A DNA stretch of 64,000 bases from positions 36,322 to 100,321 of the forward strand of contig JAJRXM010000007.1 in the NCBI GenBank assembly GCA_024276275.1, in the 5' to 3' direction. Source of the DNA: Candidatus Zixiibacteriota bacterium. Lineage in GTDB: Bacteria > Zixibacteria > MSB-5A5 > GN15 > FEB-12. This document shows, piece by piece, positions 9,999 to 20,259 of the stretch; the stretch's first letter is position 1; every line of letters begins with the position of its first letter. The notes below the pieces were generated by a model. That model had not been told where the DNA came from, did not search any database, and saw nothing but the letters and a program-made list of their open reading frames with translations. A program made the position numbers and the translations under genes.

Positions 9999-11480
9999 TT
10001 ATTTCAAAAGCAGCATTTTTTTCGTTTGTGAAAAAGCTCCTGTCTGCAATCGGTACAAATAAATACCCGATGCTATATCAGAACCTTGTTCGTTTTTGCC
10101 GTCCCATTCATATCGATAGTTCCCTGCCGGCAGTGCCGATGCACTCCATTGTGAAACTGTCTGTCCCAGCACATTGTAAATTGTCAATGAAACATCAGTC
10201 CGAAAAGGTACCGAGTATTCAACTACAGTAGACATATTAAAAGGGTTCGGATAGTTCTGACTCAAAGCAAATCCTTCCGGAAGATAGTCCGATATGATAA
10301 ATTCATTTATATCAGTTGCCTGATTACCGAGAACCTTAAACAGATAGACATCAGAACCGCCCGATGAATAGGAAAAGGATTTCCCGACAACAATAATATC
10401 TTGATTGGCATCTATAGCCACAGACTGTGCCTCATCAGATTTTGAACCGCCAAAATTAGATGCCCAAACAGTACCTCCGATAGGGTTTGTCATTACTAAA
10501 TATGCCTCAATGTTGCTGGAGAATGATTCCGTTTTTCCCGAAAGAACAAAATTGCCCGAGGCTAGTTCTTTTACTGTATATCCACGGTCATCATTAGATC
10601 CGCCATACGTTTGTTCCCACTCTAACAGTCCTGTCGGATTAGTCTTGATTAAGTATGCGTCTGATTCGCCGTTGCCATACGATGCTGTTGCTCCGACAAA
10701 GATAAACCCACCGTCAGCAGTAAGTTCAACCGAGTAACCAAAATCTGCCCGGTTACCGCCGTAGGTATTTGTCCATAAAGAATCCCCGGCAGAGTTTGTC
10801 CGTACAACATAAATAGAACTATAGCCGACACCATAAGAACCGGTCGAACCGATAAGTATATATCCCGAATCAGCTGTTTGTCGTGCTGCAAAACCTGACT
10901 CACCGCCGGCACCACCGAATGCTTTTTCCCATTCAAGATTACCTAATTAATCTGTTTTGCATAAATACATATCGGTAAATCCGTTACCGATGGAATTTGT
11001 TGTGCCGCCTATGATATATCCTTTATCCGATGTCTGGCGAACCGACTGACCTTCTTCATTTCCGCTACCGCCGAATGTTTTTTCCCATTCGACAGTTCCT
11101 GCAGAATCTGTTTTAATAAGATAGACTTGTTTTGAAGTCGTATTCGATTTTGTACTTCCGACTATAATAAATCCGCCATCTGAAGTTACCTGTACATCAT
11201 ATCCAAAATCAGTTGAGTCTCCACCGTATTGTCTTGTCCAAACAGGCGAACCGAGATTATCTGTTTTAATTAAATAAATATCTGAAAGACCAAAACCAAA
11301 AGAGTAGGTAGAACCGATAATTATAATTGAACTGTCCGGCATAACCTGACAGCTGTTTCCCATCTCATTTAACATTCCGCCCAAATTCGTTTCCCAAATG
11401 ATTGTTTGGGATTGTACTGTTTGAGCCAGAGATGCGACAAGAATCAATATTGTTACGGCATATCCAATATGCTTAAACAT
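9999..11480 (-). pseudogene. Secreted repeat protein with C-terminal sorting-type tail, interrupted by one in-frame stop
   Basis: One minus-strand frame of 493 codons from ATG at 11480. A signal peptide occupies residues 1-24. About seven repeats of about 50 residues follow, each with an FGG...DEG/DFG...DGGYIIVG...DxYLIKTD pattern, a beta-propeller-like periodicity. The end is a tail of about 85 residues with NYPNPFN, YNVLGQ, SGIYLYRL and KKMLLLK, the FCB-type surface/secretion tail related to FlgD-Ig and type IX sorting domains. A TAA at 10947-10949 interrupts repeat three directly after a KTD, where other repeats continue with a small residue and Gly; TCA to TAA would explain it. The readable parts are 10947-11480 and the frame below it to 9999. 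Without read-through the sorting tail would be lost. Confidence 0.85.
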
Positions 11481-11788
11481 AATAATTCATCCTTCAATTA
11501 CAATTTTTGAAGCTGTATAATAATTGCACAGCTTCTGTCTGTTATTTATATCGGAATGAAGGGGAAATACCTTACTGTTTCAGAATGAAAATATGATGAA
11601 TCATGATGTATTGGGAGAATGCTATATAAACTGAAACAGACCATACATTTTAAAACTTTTTGCTTTGTGTGTGATTATCGTATCAGGTTGTTACTCAATA
11701 AGATACAGCTACTTTTTGATGTCGGCATTACTCTTGCACTTTCATTGTTTCAGAACGAAATGAACAGTTTGAGAAGCAGGAGAATAAT
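11481..11788. other. Gap of about 300 bp between divergent genes
   Basis: No gene is supported. The string TGTTTCAGAAYGAAA occurs twice (about 11577 and 11747), about 170 bp apart, possibly as a shared regulatory site. GCAGGAG lies just before the ATG at 11789. Confidence 0.4.
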
Positions 11789-12319
11789 ATGTTTCAAAAT
11801 CTCTTTAAAATTATTTTGGGCTTGCTGCTCTGTATTTCCATTTCAGCACCGACAGCAGATGCTCAGGAATATGGTACAATTCAGGCTCTGGCCACCGTGG
11901 TCTCATCACTTTCGGTTGTCGGTTCAAATAATCTGCAATTTGGTGCTGTAACTCCGGGAATCAATAAAGTAGTGGACAGATCAACAGTCGGGTCAGCAGG
12001 TGAATGGACAATTACCGGCGTTGCTAATGCCGAGGTCACCCTTGATTTTTCTCTGCCCGATTCACTCACAACCCTTGATTCAGTAGCTTTTATGAGAATT
12101 TCTTTTTCAAGCACCGATGCCTCGTATGATGACGGTACCGGAGGAGGTCAAACAATTCCGACCGCAACTTTAGACCCTAACAATTTTGTAACTCTTCGTA
12201 TTGGAGCAGGAGCGACTATAATGGTCTGGATTGGCGGAACTGTTTTACCCTCAGTTTCACAGACCGGTGGTGATTATGCTTCCGATATTGTCCTTACAGT
12301 TGCCTATACAGGCAATTAG
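11789..12319 (+). CDS. Exported DUF4402-like protein
   Basis: A 176-residue secreted protein. A signal peptide (about 1-25, ending ADAQ) is followed by one beta-rich domain with the DUF4402 pattern: an N-terminal strand with LATVVSSLSVVGSNNLQFG, a mid WTITG segment and a terminal DIVLTVAYTGN strand. DUF4402 proteins are small exported beta-sandwich proteins of unknown function, and some are found near pili or surface structures. The gene stands alone between a divergent secreted-protein gene and a hairpin terminator. Confidence 0.75.
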   Translation: MFQNLFKIILGLLLCISISAPTADAQEYGTIQALATVVSSLSVVGSNNLQFGAVTPGINKVVDRSTVGSAGEWTITGVANAEVTLDFSLPDSLTTLDSVAFMRISFSSTDASYDDGTGGGQTIPTATLDPNNFVTLRIGAGATIMVWIGGTVLPSVSQTGGDYASDIVLTVAYTGN

Positions 12320-12349
12320 CGACTTGTTTTTGAACCTATTTTGAGACAT

Positions 12350-12376
12350 AAGGATGCGGTAAAATGCATCCGTTTT
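12350..12376 (+). terminator. Rho-independent terminator
   Basis: GGATGC (12352-12357) pairs with GCATCC (12366-12371), followed by GTTTT. It lies about 30 bp after the DUF4402 gene. Confidence 0.7.
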
Positions 12377-12407
12377 GCTGTTGCAATGGTGCAAATAAAA
12401 AAAATGC

Positions 12408-12436
12408 TTGAGTACAAGCCTCTCATACAGTATAAT
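12408..12436 (+). promoter_or_regulatory. Sigma-70 promoter of the lipid A operon
   Basis: TTGAGT (12408-12413), a 17-base spacer and a perfect TATAAT (12431-12436). The predicted start is near 12443, 27 bases before the ATG. AGAGG at 12462-12466 is the likely ribosome-binding site. Confidence 0.7.
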
Positions 12437-12469
12437 TTGAAGATTCACTGTAACTAAAGACAGAGGCTT

Positions 12470-13831
12470 ATGTACGAAAAACAAAGAACTATAAAAAAAG
12501 AAATTTCCCTTAGCGGAATAGGATTACATACCGGCGTTAACTGTACTATGACATTTAAACCGGCTTTGCCTGATACCGGTATCAGGTTTGTCAGATCTGA
12601 CATTGCCGATAAACCGTGGGTGCAGGCAGATGTTGACCACGTAGTTGAAATTTCACGCGGAACAACATTACAAAAAGGTGAGGCAAAAGTATACACCGTC
12701 GAACATGTCTTGGCAGCTTTTGCAGGACTTCAAATTGATAATATGATTGTCGAACTCAATAATATTGAACCGCCTGTATGCGACGGGTCGGCAAAACCGT
12801 ATGTTGATAAACTGATTGAAGCAGAGATTGAAAATCAGGATGCCGATAAATTTTATCTAGAAATTGATACACCGATGGCGTACTCCGAATCGGAACGTGA
12901 TGTTGACTTAGTTGTGGCACCGTCTGATGATTTACGAATTACTTTTATGATAGATTATAAAAATCCTGCACTTGGTACACAATACACGACCCTTGTGAAT
13001 TTAGAAAAAGAATTTGTCGAGGAATTTGCTCCCGCTAGAACATTCTGTTTTGTTTCAGAAGTAGAAATGCTTAAAGATAACGGACTGATTAAGGGTGGCG
13101 GACTTGACAATGCGGTAGTTATCTATGATTCCGATTTAGGACAAATCGAAGTTGACCGTATTCGAAAAGTACTCGATTTAAAAGATAAATGTTTTGTCGG
13201 GGAAACCGGTATAATCAATGATATCCCTCTCAGGTTTTATAACGAACCTGTTCGTCACAAAACACTTGATTTACTTGGCGACCTGATGCTTATCGGGGTT
13301 CCGTTTAAAGGTCATGTTTTAGCTGCCCGTTCCGGTCATAAAGCAAATGTTGCTTTGGCAAAACGGATGAGGAACTTATACAAAAAGAAAAAAATCGCAG
13401 CAAAATTAGGTTCCACAAATGCAAATATGTTTGATATCAATGCTATTTTTAAATTTCTTCCGCACAGATACCCGATGCTTCTTATAGATAGAATATTAGA
13501 CCTCGACCCGGGTAAAAGAGTAATGGCTATGAAAAATGTTACTATCAACGAACCATTTTTTAATGGACATTTCCCTGGACATCCAATTATGCCTGGGGTG
13601 TTAATTATCGAGGCAATGGCACAGGCGGGTGGAGTACTTATGATGAATGCGGTGGAAGAGCCTGATGATAAAGTTGTATATTTTATGTCAATAGATAAAG
13701 CAAAATTCCGTAAACCGGTAATCCCCGGAGACCAATTACGTTTTGAACTTGAAATGATATCATTAAAACGCTCTATTTGTAAAATGGCAGGAAAAGCGTA
13801 TGTTGATGATAAACTTGTCGCGAGTGCGTAA
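12470..13831 (+). CDS. lpxC/fabZ: Bifunctional LpxC deacetylase / FabZ dehydratase, last codons cut off by a stop
   Basis: A fusion of UDP-3-O-acyl-GlcNAc deacetylase (first committed step of lipid A synthesis) with (3R)-hydroxyacyl-ACP dehydratase. LpxC part, residues 1-305: zinc ligands H79 (VEHVLAA), H263 and D267 (HKTLDLLGD), with catalytic H290 (RSGHK). FabZ part, about 320-453: [10 protein letters not shown], then the [17 protein letters not shown] helix with catalytic H367 and E381. The frame stops at TAA 13829-13831, but the same frame continues as FMAMVVDK up to TGA 13856-13858. That is the normal FabZ ending, and it overlaps the lpxA start by ATGA. One GAA-to-TAA change would account for it. 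The loss of nine residues may be tolerated or may be a sequence error. Confidence 0.95.
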   Translation: MYEKQRTIKKEISLSGIGLHTGVNCTMTFKPALPDTGIRFVRSDIADKPWVQADVDHVVEISRGTTLQKGEAKVYTVEHVLAAFAGLQIDNMIVELNNIEPPVCDGSAKPYVDKLIEAEIENQDADKFYLEIDTPMAYSESERDVDLVVAPSDDLRITFMIDYKNPALGTQYTTLVNLEKEFVEEFAPARTFCFVSEVEMLKDNGLIKGGGLDNAVVIYDSDLGQIEVDRIRKVLDLKDKCFVGETGIINDIPLRFYNEPVRHKTLDLLGDLMLIGVPFKGHVLAARSGHKANVALAKRMRNLYKKKKIAAKLGSTNANMFDINAIFKFLPHRYPMLLIDRILDLDPGKRVMAMKNVTINEPFFNGHFPGHPIMPGVLIIEAMAQAGGVLMMNAVEEPDDKVVYFMSIDKAKFRKPVIPGDQLRFELEMISLKRSICKMAGKAYVDDKLVASA

Positions 13832-13854
13832 TTTATGGCAATGGTGGTAGATAA

Positions 13855-14628
13855 ATGAGTGAAATTCACAAATCAGCAATCATATCTCCCAAAGCGGAGA
13901 TTGGTGAAAATGTAAAAATAGGTCCGTTCACTGTTATTGAAGACGGTGTTATTGTCGGTGATAACTGTGATATAAAATCATCGGTTCTATTAGCCGAAGG
14001 AACCGTCCTCGGTAAAAATGTAAATGTCTTCCATGGTGCAGCAGTCGGTTCAGTACCGCAGGATTTAAAATTCGGCGGTGAAAAAACTAAAGCAATTGTC
14101 GGTGACGGTACTACTATCCGTGAATATGTAACATTTAATCGAGGTACTACCTATCATAATCGTTCTGAATGCGGTAAAAATTGTCTGCTGATGGCGTACT
14201 CACATGTTGCTCATGATTGCCTGATTGGTAACAATGTTATCATGGCAAACTCTGTCAATCTGGCGGGTCATGTAGAAATTGAAGATTATGCTATACTGGG
14301 TGGGTTAGTGCCGGTTCATCAGTTTGTTAAGATAGGTGCTCATTGTATGATTGGCGGAGGCTTTCGGGTACAGCAGGATATTATTCCGTATGCCTTAGTA
14401 GGAGGCTATCCTCTTAAGACAGTCGGAATGAATTCTGTCGGTATCAAACGTCGCGGATTTACCAAAGAGGCTGTACGTTCTATTAACACCGCATTCAAAA
14501 TTCTTTTCTGTTCTAAACTAAACACAACTCAAGCAGTAGAGAGAATAACAAACGATACCGATGTCATCCCTGAAGTACAAGTTATACTCGACTTCATCGC
14601 ACGCTCCGAACGCGGTATAGTGAAGTGA
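13855..14628 (+). CDS. lpxA: Acyl-ACP:UDP-N-acetylglucosamine O-acyltransferase
   Basis: Catalyses the first acyl transfer of lipid A synthesis in the cytoplasm. It has 257 residues. Left-handed beta-helix hexapeptide repeats fill residues about 5-190 (for example IGENVKIGPFTVIEDGVIVGDN). The catalytic His segment is YSHVAHDCLIGNN, and ALVGGYPLKTVGMNSVGIKRRGF marks the start of the helical C-terminal domain. Its ATG overlaps the TGA that would naturally end lpxC/fabZ (ATGA), indicating translational coupling. With the upstream TAA, ribosomes would terminate 25 bases earlier, which could weaken the coupling. Confidence 0.96.
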   Translation: MSEIHKSAIISPKAEIGENVKIGPFTVIEDGVIVGDNCDIKSSVLLAEGTVLGKNVNVFHGAAVGSVPQDLKFGGEKTKAIVGDGTTIREYVTFNRGTTYHNRSECGKNCLLMAYSHVAHDCLIGNNVIMANSVNLAGHVEIEDYAILGGLVPVHQFVKIGAHCMIGGGFRVQQDIIPYALVGGYPLKTVGMNSVGIKRRGFTKEAVRSINTAFKILFCSKLNTTQAVERITNDTDVIPEVQVILDFIARSERGIVK

Positions 14629-15006
14629 TATAATTAAGTCTTACTGAACTTATCGAAGGTTTTTAAATGTCATCCCAAACTTGATTTGGGATCCAACATT
14701 GTTGTTTTCTTATCAATATAACTTATAGTAGTTTTTAGGTCAGACAGTTACGTAGGTCAGGTCTCCCCGAGACCTGACAAAAACAGTTGCCGTTACTATA
14801 TCTTTAGGAGTTCGTTGAAAAATTTCCTTAGAAGTCATTGCGAGGCGATTTATCTCAGTGGCTATCTCATGTTAAACACAGTTTAGAAAACTGAAAATTC
14901 TTTTGAACTCTATTCCGTTCTTAACGCGGAATCCAAGATAACATATCATTTTGAACCCGTATAGGCGGACAAGCTTTGAGTTTGTCGAATTATGCTCAAT
15001 TGTTTA
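14629..15006. repeat. Gap packed with short hairpin repeats
   Basis: No gene. In order: TTACTGAACTTATCGAAGG (14641-14659); the hairpin ATCCCAAA (14672-14679) with TTTGGGAT (14685-14692); the hairpin GTCAGGTCT (14756-14764) with AGACCTGAC (14770-14778); an ATTGCGAGGCGA...ATCTC unit (about 14836-14869); ATTCCG...CGGAAT (about 14910-14932); and a TTGTCGAATTATGCTC variant just before the next gene. The same families recur at 2546-2813, 17097-17181, 30703-30806 and 59584-59657. Confidence 0.6.
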
Positions 15007-15798
15007 CTAACAATTAATTAGTTCTAACCATTTTAAATAAGAATCACGCTCATCTATCTTTTTAATAATTTTCTTATAAGTGACTCTATTTTTTATTATA
15101 AGAGGATTATAAACATCAGAAAACAAGTTCTTCTTTTCTTTATCATTTAGATTTTTAACACTATTTTTCTTTAATAGTTCTTTTTCCTTTGTCTTCAAAT
15201 TTAGAAAAAATTCACTTCTAAAGTCATTAAGGTCTTTTACAAATTCTTCAGATATTATCAATACTTGACCTAGAAAACCGAAAAGATAAATAGTTAACAA
15301 AGAACCTTTACAAGTAGGACATGTAAAGGTTTCATTTAACTCAATTAATTTTGTGTACTTAGCTTCAATAACAATTGATTGAGTCGCTTGTATAAACAAT
15401 TCTACAACATCAACAAATAATTCTGCATCAGAGTATTCTGGAGTGTGGTATTCATGCTCAACAACATTCCTCAATTTATTTAGATTTTTCAATGTTCTTC
15501 CGCTAACTAAGCCAATCTGCTCGATTATGTTAATTCTTTTAGGGAAATTACCAGACATACCTTCAAAACCATATAAAGCTAACAACATGTCTAAGTGTGA
15601 ATGCATTGCTCTTCTAGCATTAGATATAGCGTTTATACAGTTATTCTCATTATCTCCTAAACCTAAGTCATTTTTTGCAAAATCTAAATACTTTAAAGGA
15701 ATATCCTCTTCATTATTTCTAGTAAAACTAGTAAATAAATCTAATCTTTTCTTGTCTTCAAATTGATAATATTTTTTGCATTCTTCAGGTGTAATCAT
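15007..15798 (-). CDS. HEPN-like protein with CxxC pair, third gene of a toxin-antitoxin operon
   Basis: A 263-residue soluble protein of unknown function. A helical stretch about 60-145 ends in NKLRNVVEHEYHTPEYSD, which fits the R-x4-H signature of HEPN domains (RNases and nucleotide-binding proteins in defence and toxin systems). A CPTC pair follows at about 165-168, and the C-terminal third is Lys-rich and helical. No partner pair for CPTC is seen, so a full zinc ribbon is unlikely. It starts 71 bp after the antitoxin gene on the same strand and probably shares its transcript. It could be an accessory toxin, a HEPN/Abi-type protein or an unrelated cargo gene; the HEPN call rests on one motif. 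Confidence 0.5.
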   Translation of the reverse strand: MITPEECKKYYQFEDKKRLDLFTSFTRNNEEDIPLKYLDFAKNDLGLGDNENNCINAISNARRAMHSHLDMLLALYGFEGMSGNFPKRINIIEQIGLVSGRTLKNLNKLRNVVEHEYHTPEYSDAELFVDVVELFIQATQSIVIEAKYTKLIELNETFTCPTCKGSLLTIYLFGFLGQVLIISEEFVKDLNDFRSEFFLNLKTKEKELLKKNSVKNLNDKEKKNLFSDVYNPLIIKNRVTYKKIIKKIDERDSYLKWLELINC

Positions 15799-15869
15799 GA
15801 AAAACCTTCTCGCTACGTTATTTTTTCTTGGTAACTCACAGGCAGCTCTCGTCTGCTGTTTGTTAATAT

Positions 15870-16250
15870 CTATACTCGTGTATATGCTCTATCGTTGACT
15901 TTCTTCTTAGTTGTTTTCTTACGAGTAGTCTTACCTACAAACTTAACCTCTAATCGTGTCCCAACCGCAACAGCTATTTTTAAAAGCATACTAATTGAAT
16001 GACCGCCATAGTCGGCATCCTCAAGTCTGATGATAGCTGATTTTTTTGTTCCTACCATATCAGCAAGTTCTTGCTGGGTAAGTTTAGCTTTTTTTCGTAA
16101 GTCATAAATTGTCTGCCCGATTTGTAAAGCCATTCGCTCTTGTTCAAGCTCTTTTTCAAGCTTTGCAAGTTTTTTTGGATTGCCTTTTGTAATCCTCTTT
16201 TTAAGGATTGCAACAGCATCTGTTGTTTTTTCTTTGTTCTTAATATGCAC
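15870..16250 (-). CDS. HigA-like antitoxin (XRE helix-turn-helix)
   Basis: A 126-residue DNA-binding antitoxin. Residues about 45-105 form an XRE HTH: LRKKAKLTQQELADMVGTKKSAIIRLED, followed by the dimer-type SMLLKIAVAVGTRLEVKF end common in HigA proteins. A Lys-rich N-terminal extension of about 40 residues and a basic tail flank it. The start is GTG. It lies 54 bp behind the toxin gene, in the toxin-first order of higBA modules. It likely represses its own operon through the paired palindromes at 16701-16747. Confidence 0.8.
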   Translation of the reverse strand: MHIKNKEKTTDAVAILKKRITKGNPKKLAKLEKELEQERMALQIGQTIYDLRKKAKLTQQELADMVGTKKSAIIRLEDADYGGHSISMLLKIAVAVGTRLEVKFVGKTTRKKTTKKKVNDRAYTRV

Positions 16251-16304
16251 TTGATAATTCCCTTATTTTAATCGCTATTTTTTTAAATCTTGATACATTC
16301 GACC

Positions 16305-16664
16305 CTATTCTATACTTGAATATTTCTCGGGGTCTTTTAAGTATTTCTCCATTCGTTTAATCGCTTTGTTTATGTCTTTTGAAGGTACAGTTTTCGTTTT
16401 CTTTAAAAAACTGTGAGTAAGAACAATTATATCTATACCATCAAATGAATATAAAATCCTGTACTGGTTCCCCGAGTAAATTATTCTTAGTTCATAAATA
16501 TTATCTCTTATTAAGTCCGTATAAGGTCTACGTAATTTGTTTCCTTTTTCTTTCAATAATTCTATTCGACCTAAACACTTGATTTGAGCCTTATCCGTAA
16601 ATTTCATTATCCAGTCAAGAACTGGAGCCTTGCCATTTTCTTCGTAAAATCTAATCTCTTTCAT
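16305..16664 (-). CDS. HigB/RelE-family toxin (Gp49-like)
   Basis: A 119-residue protein with the Gp49/HigB pattern: a start with FYEENGKAPVLDWI, a central LIRDNIYELRIIYSGNQYRILY beta-sheet and a closing LTHSFLKKTKTVPSKDINKAIKRM helix. Proteins of this family are ribosome-dependent mRNA nucleases; the basic residues of the sheet (R in ELRI, R in YRIL) and the HSFLKK motif are retained, so it looks functional. It is the first gene of the minus-strand operon with the HigA-like antitoxin. Confidence 0.82.
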   Translation of the reverse strand: MKEIRFYEENGKAPVLDWIMKFTDKAQIKCLGRIELLKEKGNKLRRPYTDLIRDNIYELRIIYSGNQYRILYSFDGIDIIVLTHSFLKKTKTVPSKDINKAIKRMEKYLKDPEKYSSIE

Positions 16665-16700
16665 ATATAAAATATCCTTATTTTACCTATCGACAAGGTA

Positions 16701-16747
16701 ACAAAATTGTGAACTATGTCAAGAAGAAAATTAACAATATTGTGAAC
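16701..16747 (-). promoter_or_regulatory. Paired palindromic operator of the toxin-antitoxin operon
   Basis: Two nearly identical 14-mers, ACAAAATTGTGAAC (16701-16714) and ACAATATTGTGAAC (16734-16747), sit 33 bp apart (three helical turns). The second contains the perfect palindrome ACAATATTGT; the first keeps the outer ACAA..TTGT. A minus-strand TTGACA (16717-16722) lies between them, so the copy nearer the gene would cover the spacer of the promoter. This fits autorepression by the HigA-like protein (inference). Confidence 0.5.
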
Positions 16748-17096
16748 CATTATTGAACAGGTTATGATGAAAGTTTGCTAAAATCTATCAACTTAAAGTC
16801 AAATTCTCTACACAAACATAGTTAATTTTTATATCACTATATGCATGAGAAACTAAAAAAAGAGAGAGAGTTTATCTATGTACAAAATCACTACAAATAA
16901 TATTAGTAAAAATGGCTTTAAGCCATTTTTTAGACCAAAGCCATTTTGTTGTAATCCTCTGTGGGGGATTTAATTATAACGAAAAAGAGCTGTAAAAAAC
17001 GACTAAAAAAGATGTTTTATATGCGACTGAACCCATTTTGAATTAGACAAAAACATCCCAGACCTTCATAAAAGGGTTTGTTGAACAAGTACAACT
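16748..17096. other. Gene-free gap with a terminator-like hairpin
   Basis: No coding frame is supported. AATGGCT (16911-16917) and AGCCATT (16921-16927), extended by A and T runs on each side (16908-16930), form a bidirectional terminator-like stem; AAAGCCATTTTG repeats one arm just after it. The rest is AT-rich without recognisable features. Confidence 0.5.
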
Positions 17097-17181
17097 TGTC
17101 TTTCAAGACCCTTCGACTCCGCTCAGGGCGACTTGAAAGACAACAACTTATAATCTGTCATACTGAGCAGTCGAAGTATGC
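17097..17181. repeat. Two adjacent dispersed repeat units
   Basis: The arms TGTCTTTCAAG (17097-17107) and CTTGAAAGACA (17132-17142) enclose CCCTTCGACTCCGCTCAGGG (17109-17128), itself a near-palindrome. Directly after it, TCATACTGAGC...TCGAAGTATG (17158-17180) is the same unit as 2713-2740, shortened by a few bases in the centre. Confidence 0.65.
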
Positions 17182-17207
17182 TCTAATAAAAAAGAATTAG
17201 AGGTGTG

Positions 17208-17240
17208 TGTAAAAAAAGCAGGTCTCAGTAAGACCTGCTC
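17208..17240 (-). terminator. Rho-independent terminator of secA
   Basis: On the minus strand AGCAGGTCT pairs with AGACCTGCT (17217-17225 with 17231-17239), followed by seven T. It lies about 50 bp after the secA stop codon. Confidence 0.8.
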
Positions 17241-17286
17241 TATAATGATACTTGGCTCCAGATTAAGTCGGGAATGACATTTAAAA

Positions 17287-20250
17287 CTACCCGGCGGCAC
17301 CGTGGCATTTTTTGTATTTTTTGCCTGAACCGCATGGACAAGGATCGTTCCGTCCTACTTTCGGATGGTCACGTCTGATAGTTGCTGTTCGTGTACCTGC
17401 CTGTGATGCCTGAGCCATTGGATTCTCACCCTGACCTTGTGCTGCCTGTCCTGCGGCATAACCCATGTTGGAGGCATCTTTATGCGAGGCATTCATAGCG
17501 ATATCTTTTTTACGGTCCTCGGGAATATTAACTTGTAGCTTATAGACCAAATTGACAATTTCCTTATCGACAGAAGTTATCAACTGTTCAAAAATACCAA
17601 ACGCTTCTTTTTTGTAAATATCAATAGGTTTCCCTAAGGCACCATGATATGACCGCAATCCGATTCCGGAACGGAGTTCTTCAATTTCTGCCAGATGGTC
17701 CCGCCAATGCTGGTCGATAGTCGAAAGCACCGCATACCGTTCAAGCTGACGCATGACTTCTTCGCCGTATGCATTTTCTTTATGGGTATAAATTTGTGTG
17801 ACGGCGTTAAGCAGGTTCTCTTTGAGTGATTCATGAGTTAGTTTTTGATAGTCATCTTCTTTGAACTGTACGTTTAGAAGATAAATTTTTGTTAAATCTT
17901 CAGAGAGTCCTTTGAAGTTCCATTCTTCAGGATATGTTTTTTCGGGGCAATGTTCTGCAATTATATTGTCAAGAACTTCTTCAATCAGTTCAACGACTTC
18001 ATCCTTGATAGATTCTCTTTCAAGAGCAGCCAGACGACGCTCATAAATCCATTTACGCTGGACGTTCATAACATCATCGTATTCAAGAGTATGTTTTCTG
18101 ATAGCGTAATTCTGAGCTTCAACTTTTTTCTGAGCCCGTTCAATTGCCGAGGTTACCATTTTGTGGGCGATAACTTCACCGTCTTCAATACCGAGTTTAT
18201 CCATTATAGTGCCTAATTTATCACCACCGAATAAACGCATGAGGTCATCTTCTAAAGAGAGGAAAAACAATGATGAACCCGGGTCACCCTGACGACCTGC
18301 ACGACCACGAAGCTGACGGTCAATACGGCGTGATTCATGTCGTTCAGTACCGACAATATGCAGTCCGCCCAATTCAATAACACCCTCGCCGAGTCGAATA
18401 TCAGTACCACGACCGGCCATGTTGGTAGCGATAGTGACACCCCCGCGACGACCTGCATTGGCAACGATTTCTGCCTCAGACTGATGTTGTTTTGCATTCA
18501 GCACATTATGTTTTATGCCGGCTCTTTTGAGCATACGGGAAAGAGTTTCGGATACATCTACAGTAACAGTACCAACTAAAACAGGTTGGCCGATTTCATT
18601 TTTTTCACGCACCTCTTTAACAATAGCATTATATTTTTCACGACGGGTACGATATATCTGGTCTTCCTTATCATCACGAATAATTGTTTTATTTGCCGGA
18701 ATAACCATGACATCCATTTTGTAAATATCAAAAAATTCCTGAGCTTCTGTTTCGGCGGTACCGGTCATACCGGCAAGTTTGTTATACATACGATAGAAGT
18801 TTTGAAGTGTTATAGATGCAAGTGTTTGAGTCTCTGCTTCAATTCGTACATTTTCTTTTGCTTCAATTGACTGATGCAATCCGTCTGAATATCTGCGACC
18901 AGGCAGAACACGACCGGTGAATTCATCAACAATCATCACTTTACCGTCCTGGATAACATACTCGGAATCTTTTTCGTACAAAGAATATGCCAGTAACAAT
19001 TGATTTATAGCATGGACTTTTTCAGATTTTTCAGAATGCATTTTATAAATTTCTTCTGATTTTTTCTGACGTTCTTCGGTTGAAAGCGATTCATCACCTT
19101 CTAATTCAGAAAGCATGGTCGAAATATCAGGGATTTCAAAAAGTGTTTGTTCGTCGGGAGTCAGTTGTTCTGTTCCTAAATCAGTCAGAGCAATAGAATG
19201 TTCTCTTTCGTCGATGAAATAATAAAGACGGTCATCAATTTCATTCAACTTTTTATCGCGGATATAATCTGCCTCGACATCGGACAGAAGTTTTTTCATT
19301 CCGGTTTCTTTAAGAACTTTTAGTAATTTTTTATTTTTTGGGGCACCACGGTTTGCGGCCAGTAAAAGAGTTCCTGCCTCAAAAAGCTGTTCGTTTGTAG
19401 CATCTTCTGTTGCTATAATTTTTTCAGCTTTGTTAATCATGTCGTTGACAAGCATTGCTTGTTTACGAACAAGATTATCAATAGTCGGCTTCATCTGACG
19501 GTATCTGTCATGTGATGAATGTTCTACTGTACCGGATATGATAAGCGGAGTACGGGCTTCATCAATAAGGATAGAATCTACCTCATCGATAATAGCATAA
19601 TGATAATTACGGTGTACTCTGTCTTCGGCAGTTTGTGCCATATTATCGCGAAGATAGTCAAAACCAAATTCGTTGGCAGTACCAAATGTAACATCGCATT
19701 GGTATTTTTCTTTTCGTTCTGCGTTTGTCATTTGATTTTGAATAACACCGACGGTCAGACCGAGAAATTCATATATTCTGCCCATCCACTCACAGTCACG
19801 TCTGGCGAGATAATCATTGACGGTAACAATATGAACACCTTTTCCAGTTAAGGCATTAAGGTATGTCGGGAGGGTTGCTACCAGAGTTTTACCTTCACCG
19901 GTTGCCATTTCGGATATTTTGCCCTGATGCAGGGCGATACCGCCGATAAGTTGTACATCAAAATGCACCATATTCCACTCAATTTCGATATCACAAACTT
20001 GCCATGATTTTCCGCAATGGCGGCGGGATGCCTCTTTGACAACGGCAAATGCTTCAGGTAGAATATCTTCTACTGTTTCGCCGTCGGCGAGCCGTTTTTT
20101 GAATTCATCAGTTTTGGCAATCAGTTCATCATCGGTGAGATTTTCAAATGAGTGAAAATGTTCATTTATTTCATCTACCAGTGGCTGGATTTTTTTTACA
20201 TCTCGTTCGTCTTTAGTTACGAACATCTTTTTGATTATATTTCCAAGCAT
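17287..20250 (-). CDS. secA: Preprotein translocase ATPase SecA
   Basis: The motor that pushes unfolded preproteins through SecYEG at the inner membrane. It has 987 residues. Walker A GEGKT is at 118-122, Walker [18 protein letters not shown] near 215-230, [12 protein letters not shown] near 490 and [10 protein letters not shown] in the second motor domain. The C-terminal zinc motif [17 protein letters not shown] binds SecB or the ribosome. Its length exceeds the roughly 900 residues of E. coli SecA, mainly through an acidic, helical insertion between the DEVD box and the [15 protein letters not shown] segment (about residues 235-420), as seen in FCB-group SecA proteins. The start ATG at 20250 has a doubled AGGAT ribosome-binding site located in a 9-bp inverted repeat. 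Confidence 0.98.
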   Translation of the reverse strand: MLGNIIKKMFVTKDERDVKKIQPLVDEINEHFHSFENLTDDELIAKTDEFKKRLADGETVEDILPEAFAVVKEASRRHCGKSWQVCDIEIEWNMVHFDVQLIGGIALHQGKISEMATGEGKTLVATLPTYLNALTGKGVHIVTVNDYLARRDCEWMGRIYEFLGLTVGVIQNQMTNAERKEKYQCDVTFGTANEFGFDYLRDNMAQTAEDRVHRNYHYAIIDEVDSILIDEARTPLIISGTVEHSSHDRYRQMKPTIDNLVRKQAMLVNDMINKAEKIIATEDATNEQLFEAGTLLLAANRGAPKNKKLLKVLKETGMKKLLSDVEADYIRDKKLNEIDDRLYYFIDEREHSIALTDLGTEQLTPDEQTLFEIPDISTMLSELEGDESLSTEERQKKSEEIYKMHSEKSEKVHAINQLLLAYSLYEKDSEYVIQDGKVMIVDEFTGRVLPGRRYSDGLHQSIEAKENVRIEAETQTLASITLQNFYRMYNKLAGMTGTAETEAQEFFDIYKMDVMVIPANKTIIRDDKEDQIYRTRREKYNAIVKEVREKNEIGQPVLVGTVTVDVSETLSRMLKRAGIKHNVLNAKQHQSEAEIVANAGRRGGVTIATNMAGRGTDIRLGEGVIELGGLHIVGTERHESRRIDRQLRGRAGRQGDPGSSLFFLSLEDDLMRLFGGDKLGTIMDKLGIEDGEVIAHKMVTSAIERAQKKVEAQNYAIRKHTLEYDDVMNVQRKWIYERRLAALERESIKDEVVELIEEVLDNIIAEHCPEKTYPEEWNFKGLSEDLTKIYLLNVQFKEDDYQKLTHESLKENLLNAVTQIYTHKENAYGEEVMRQLERYAVLSTIDQHWRDHLAEIEELRSGIGLRSYHGALGKPIDIYKKEAFGIFEQLITSVDKEIVNLVYKLQVNIPEDRKKDIAMNASHKDASNMGYAAGQAAQGQGENPMAQASQAGTRTATIRRDHPKVGRNDPCPCGSGKKYKKCHGAAG

Positions 20251-20259
20251 ATTTATCCT

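Noticed and set aside
11619..11951. Plus-strand frame of 110 codons before and over the DUF4402 gene
   Set aside because: It overlaps the clearly coding signal peptide in another frame, has no ribosome-binding site and gives a composition unlike protein.
18252..18870. Several 60-95 codon frames on the opposite strand of secA
   Set aside because: secA is well conserved over the whole stretch; these are shadows.
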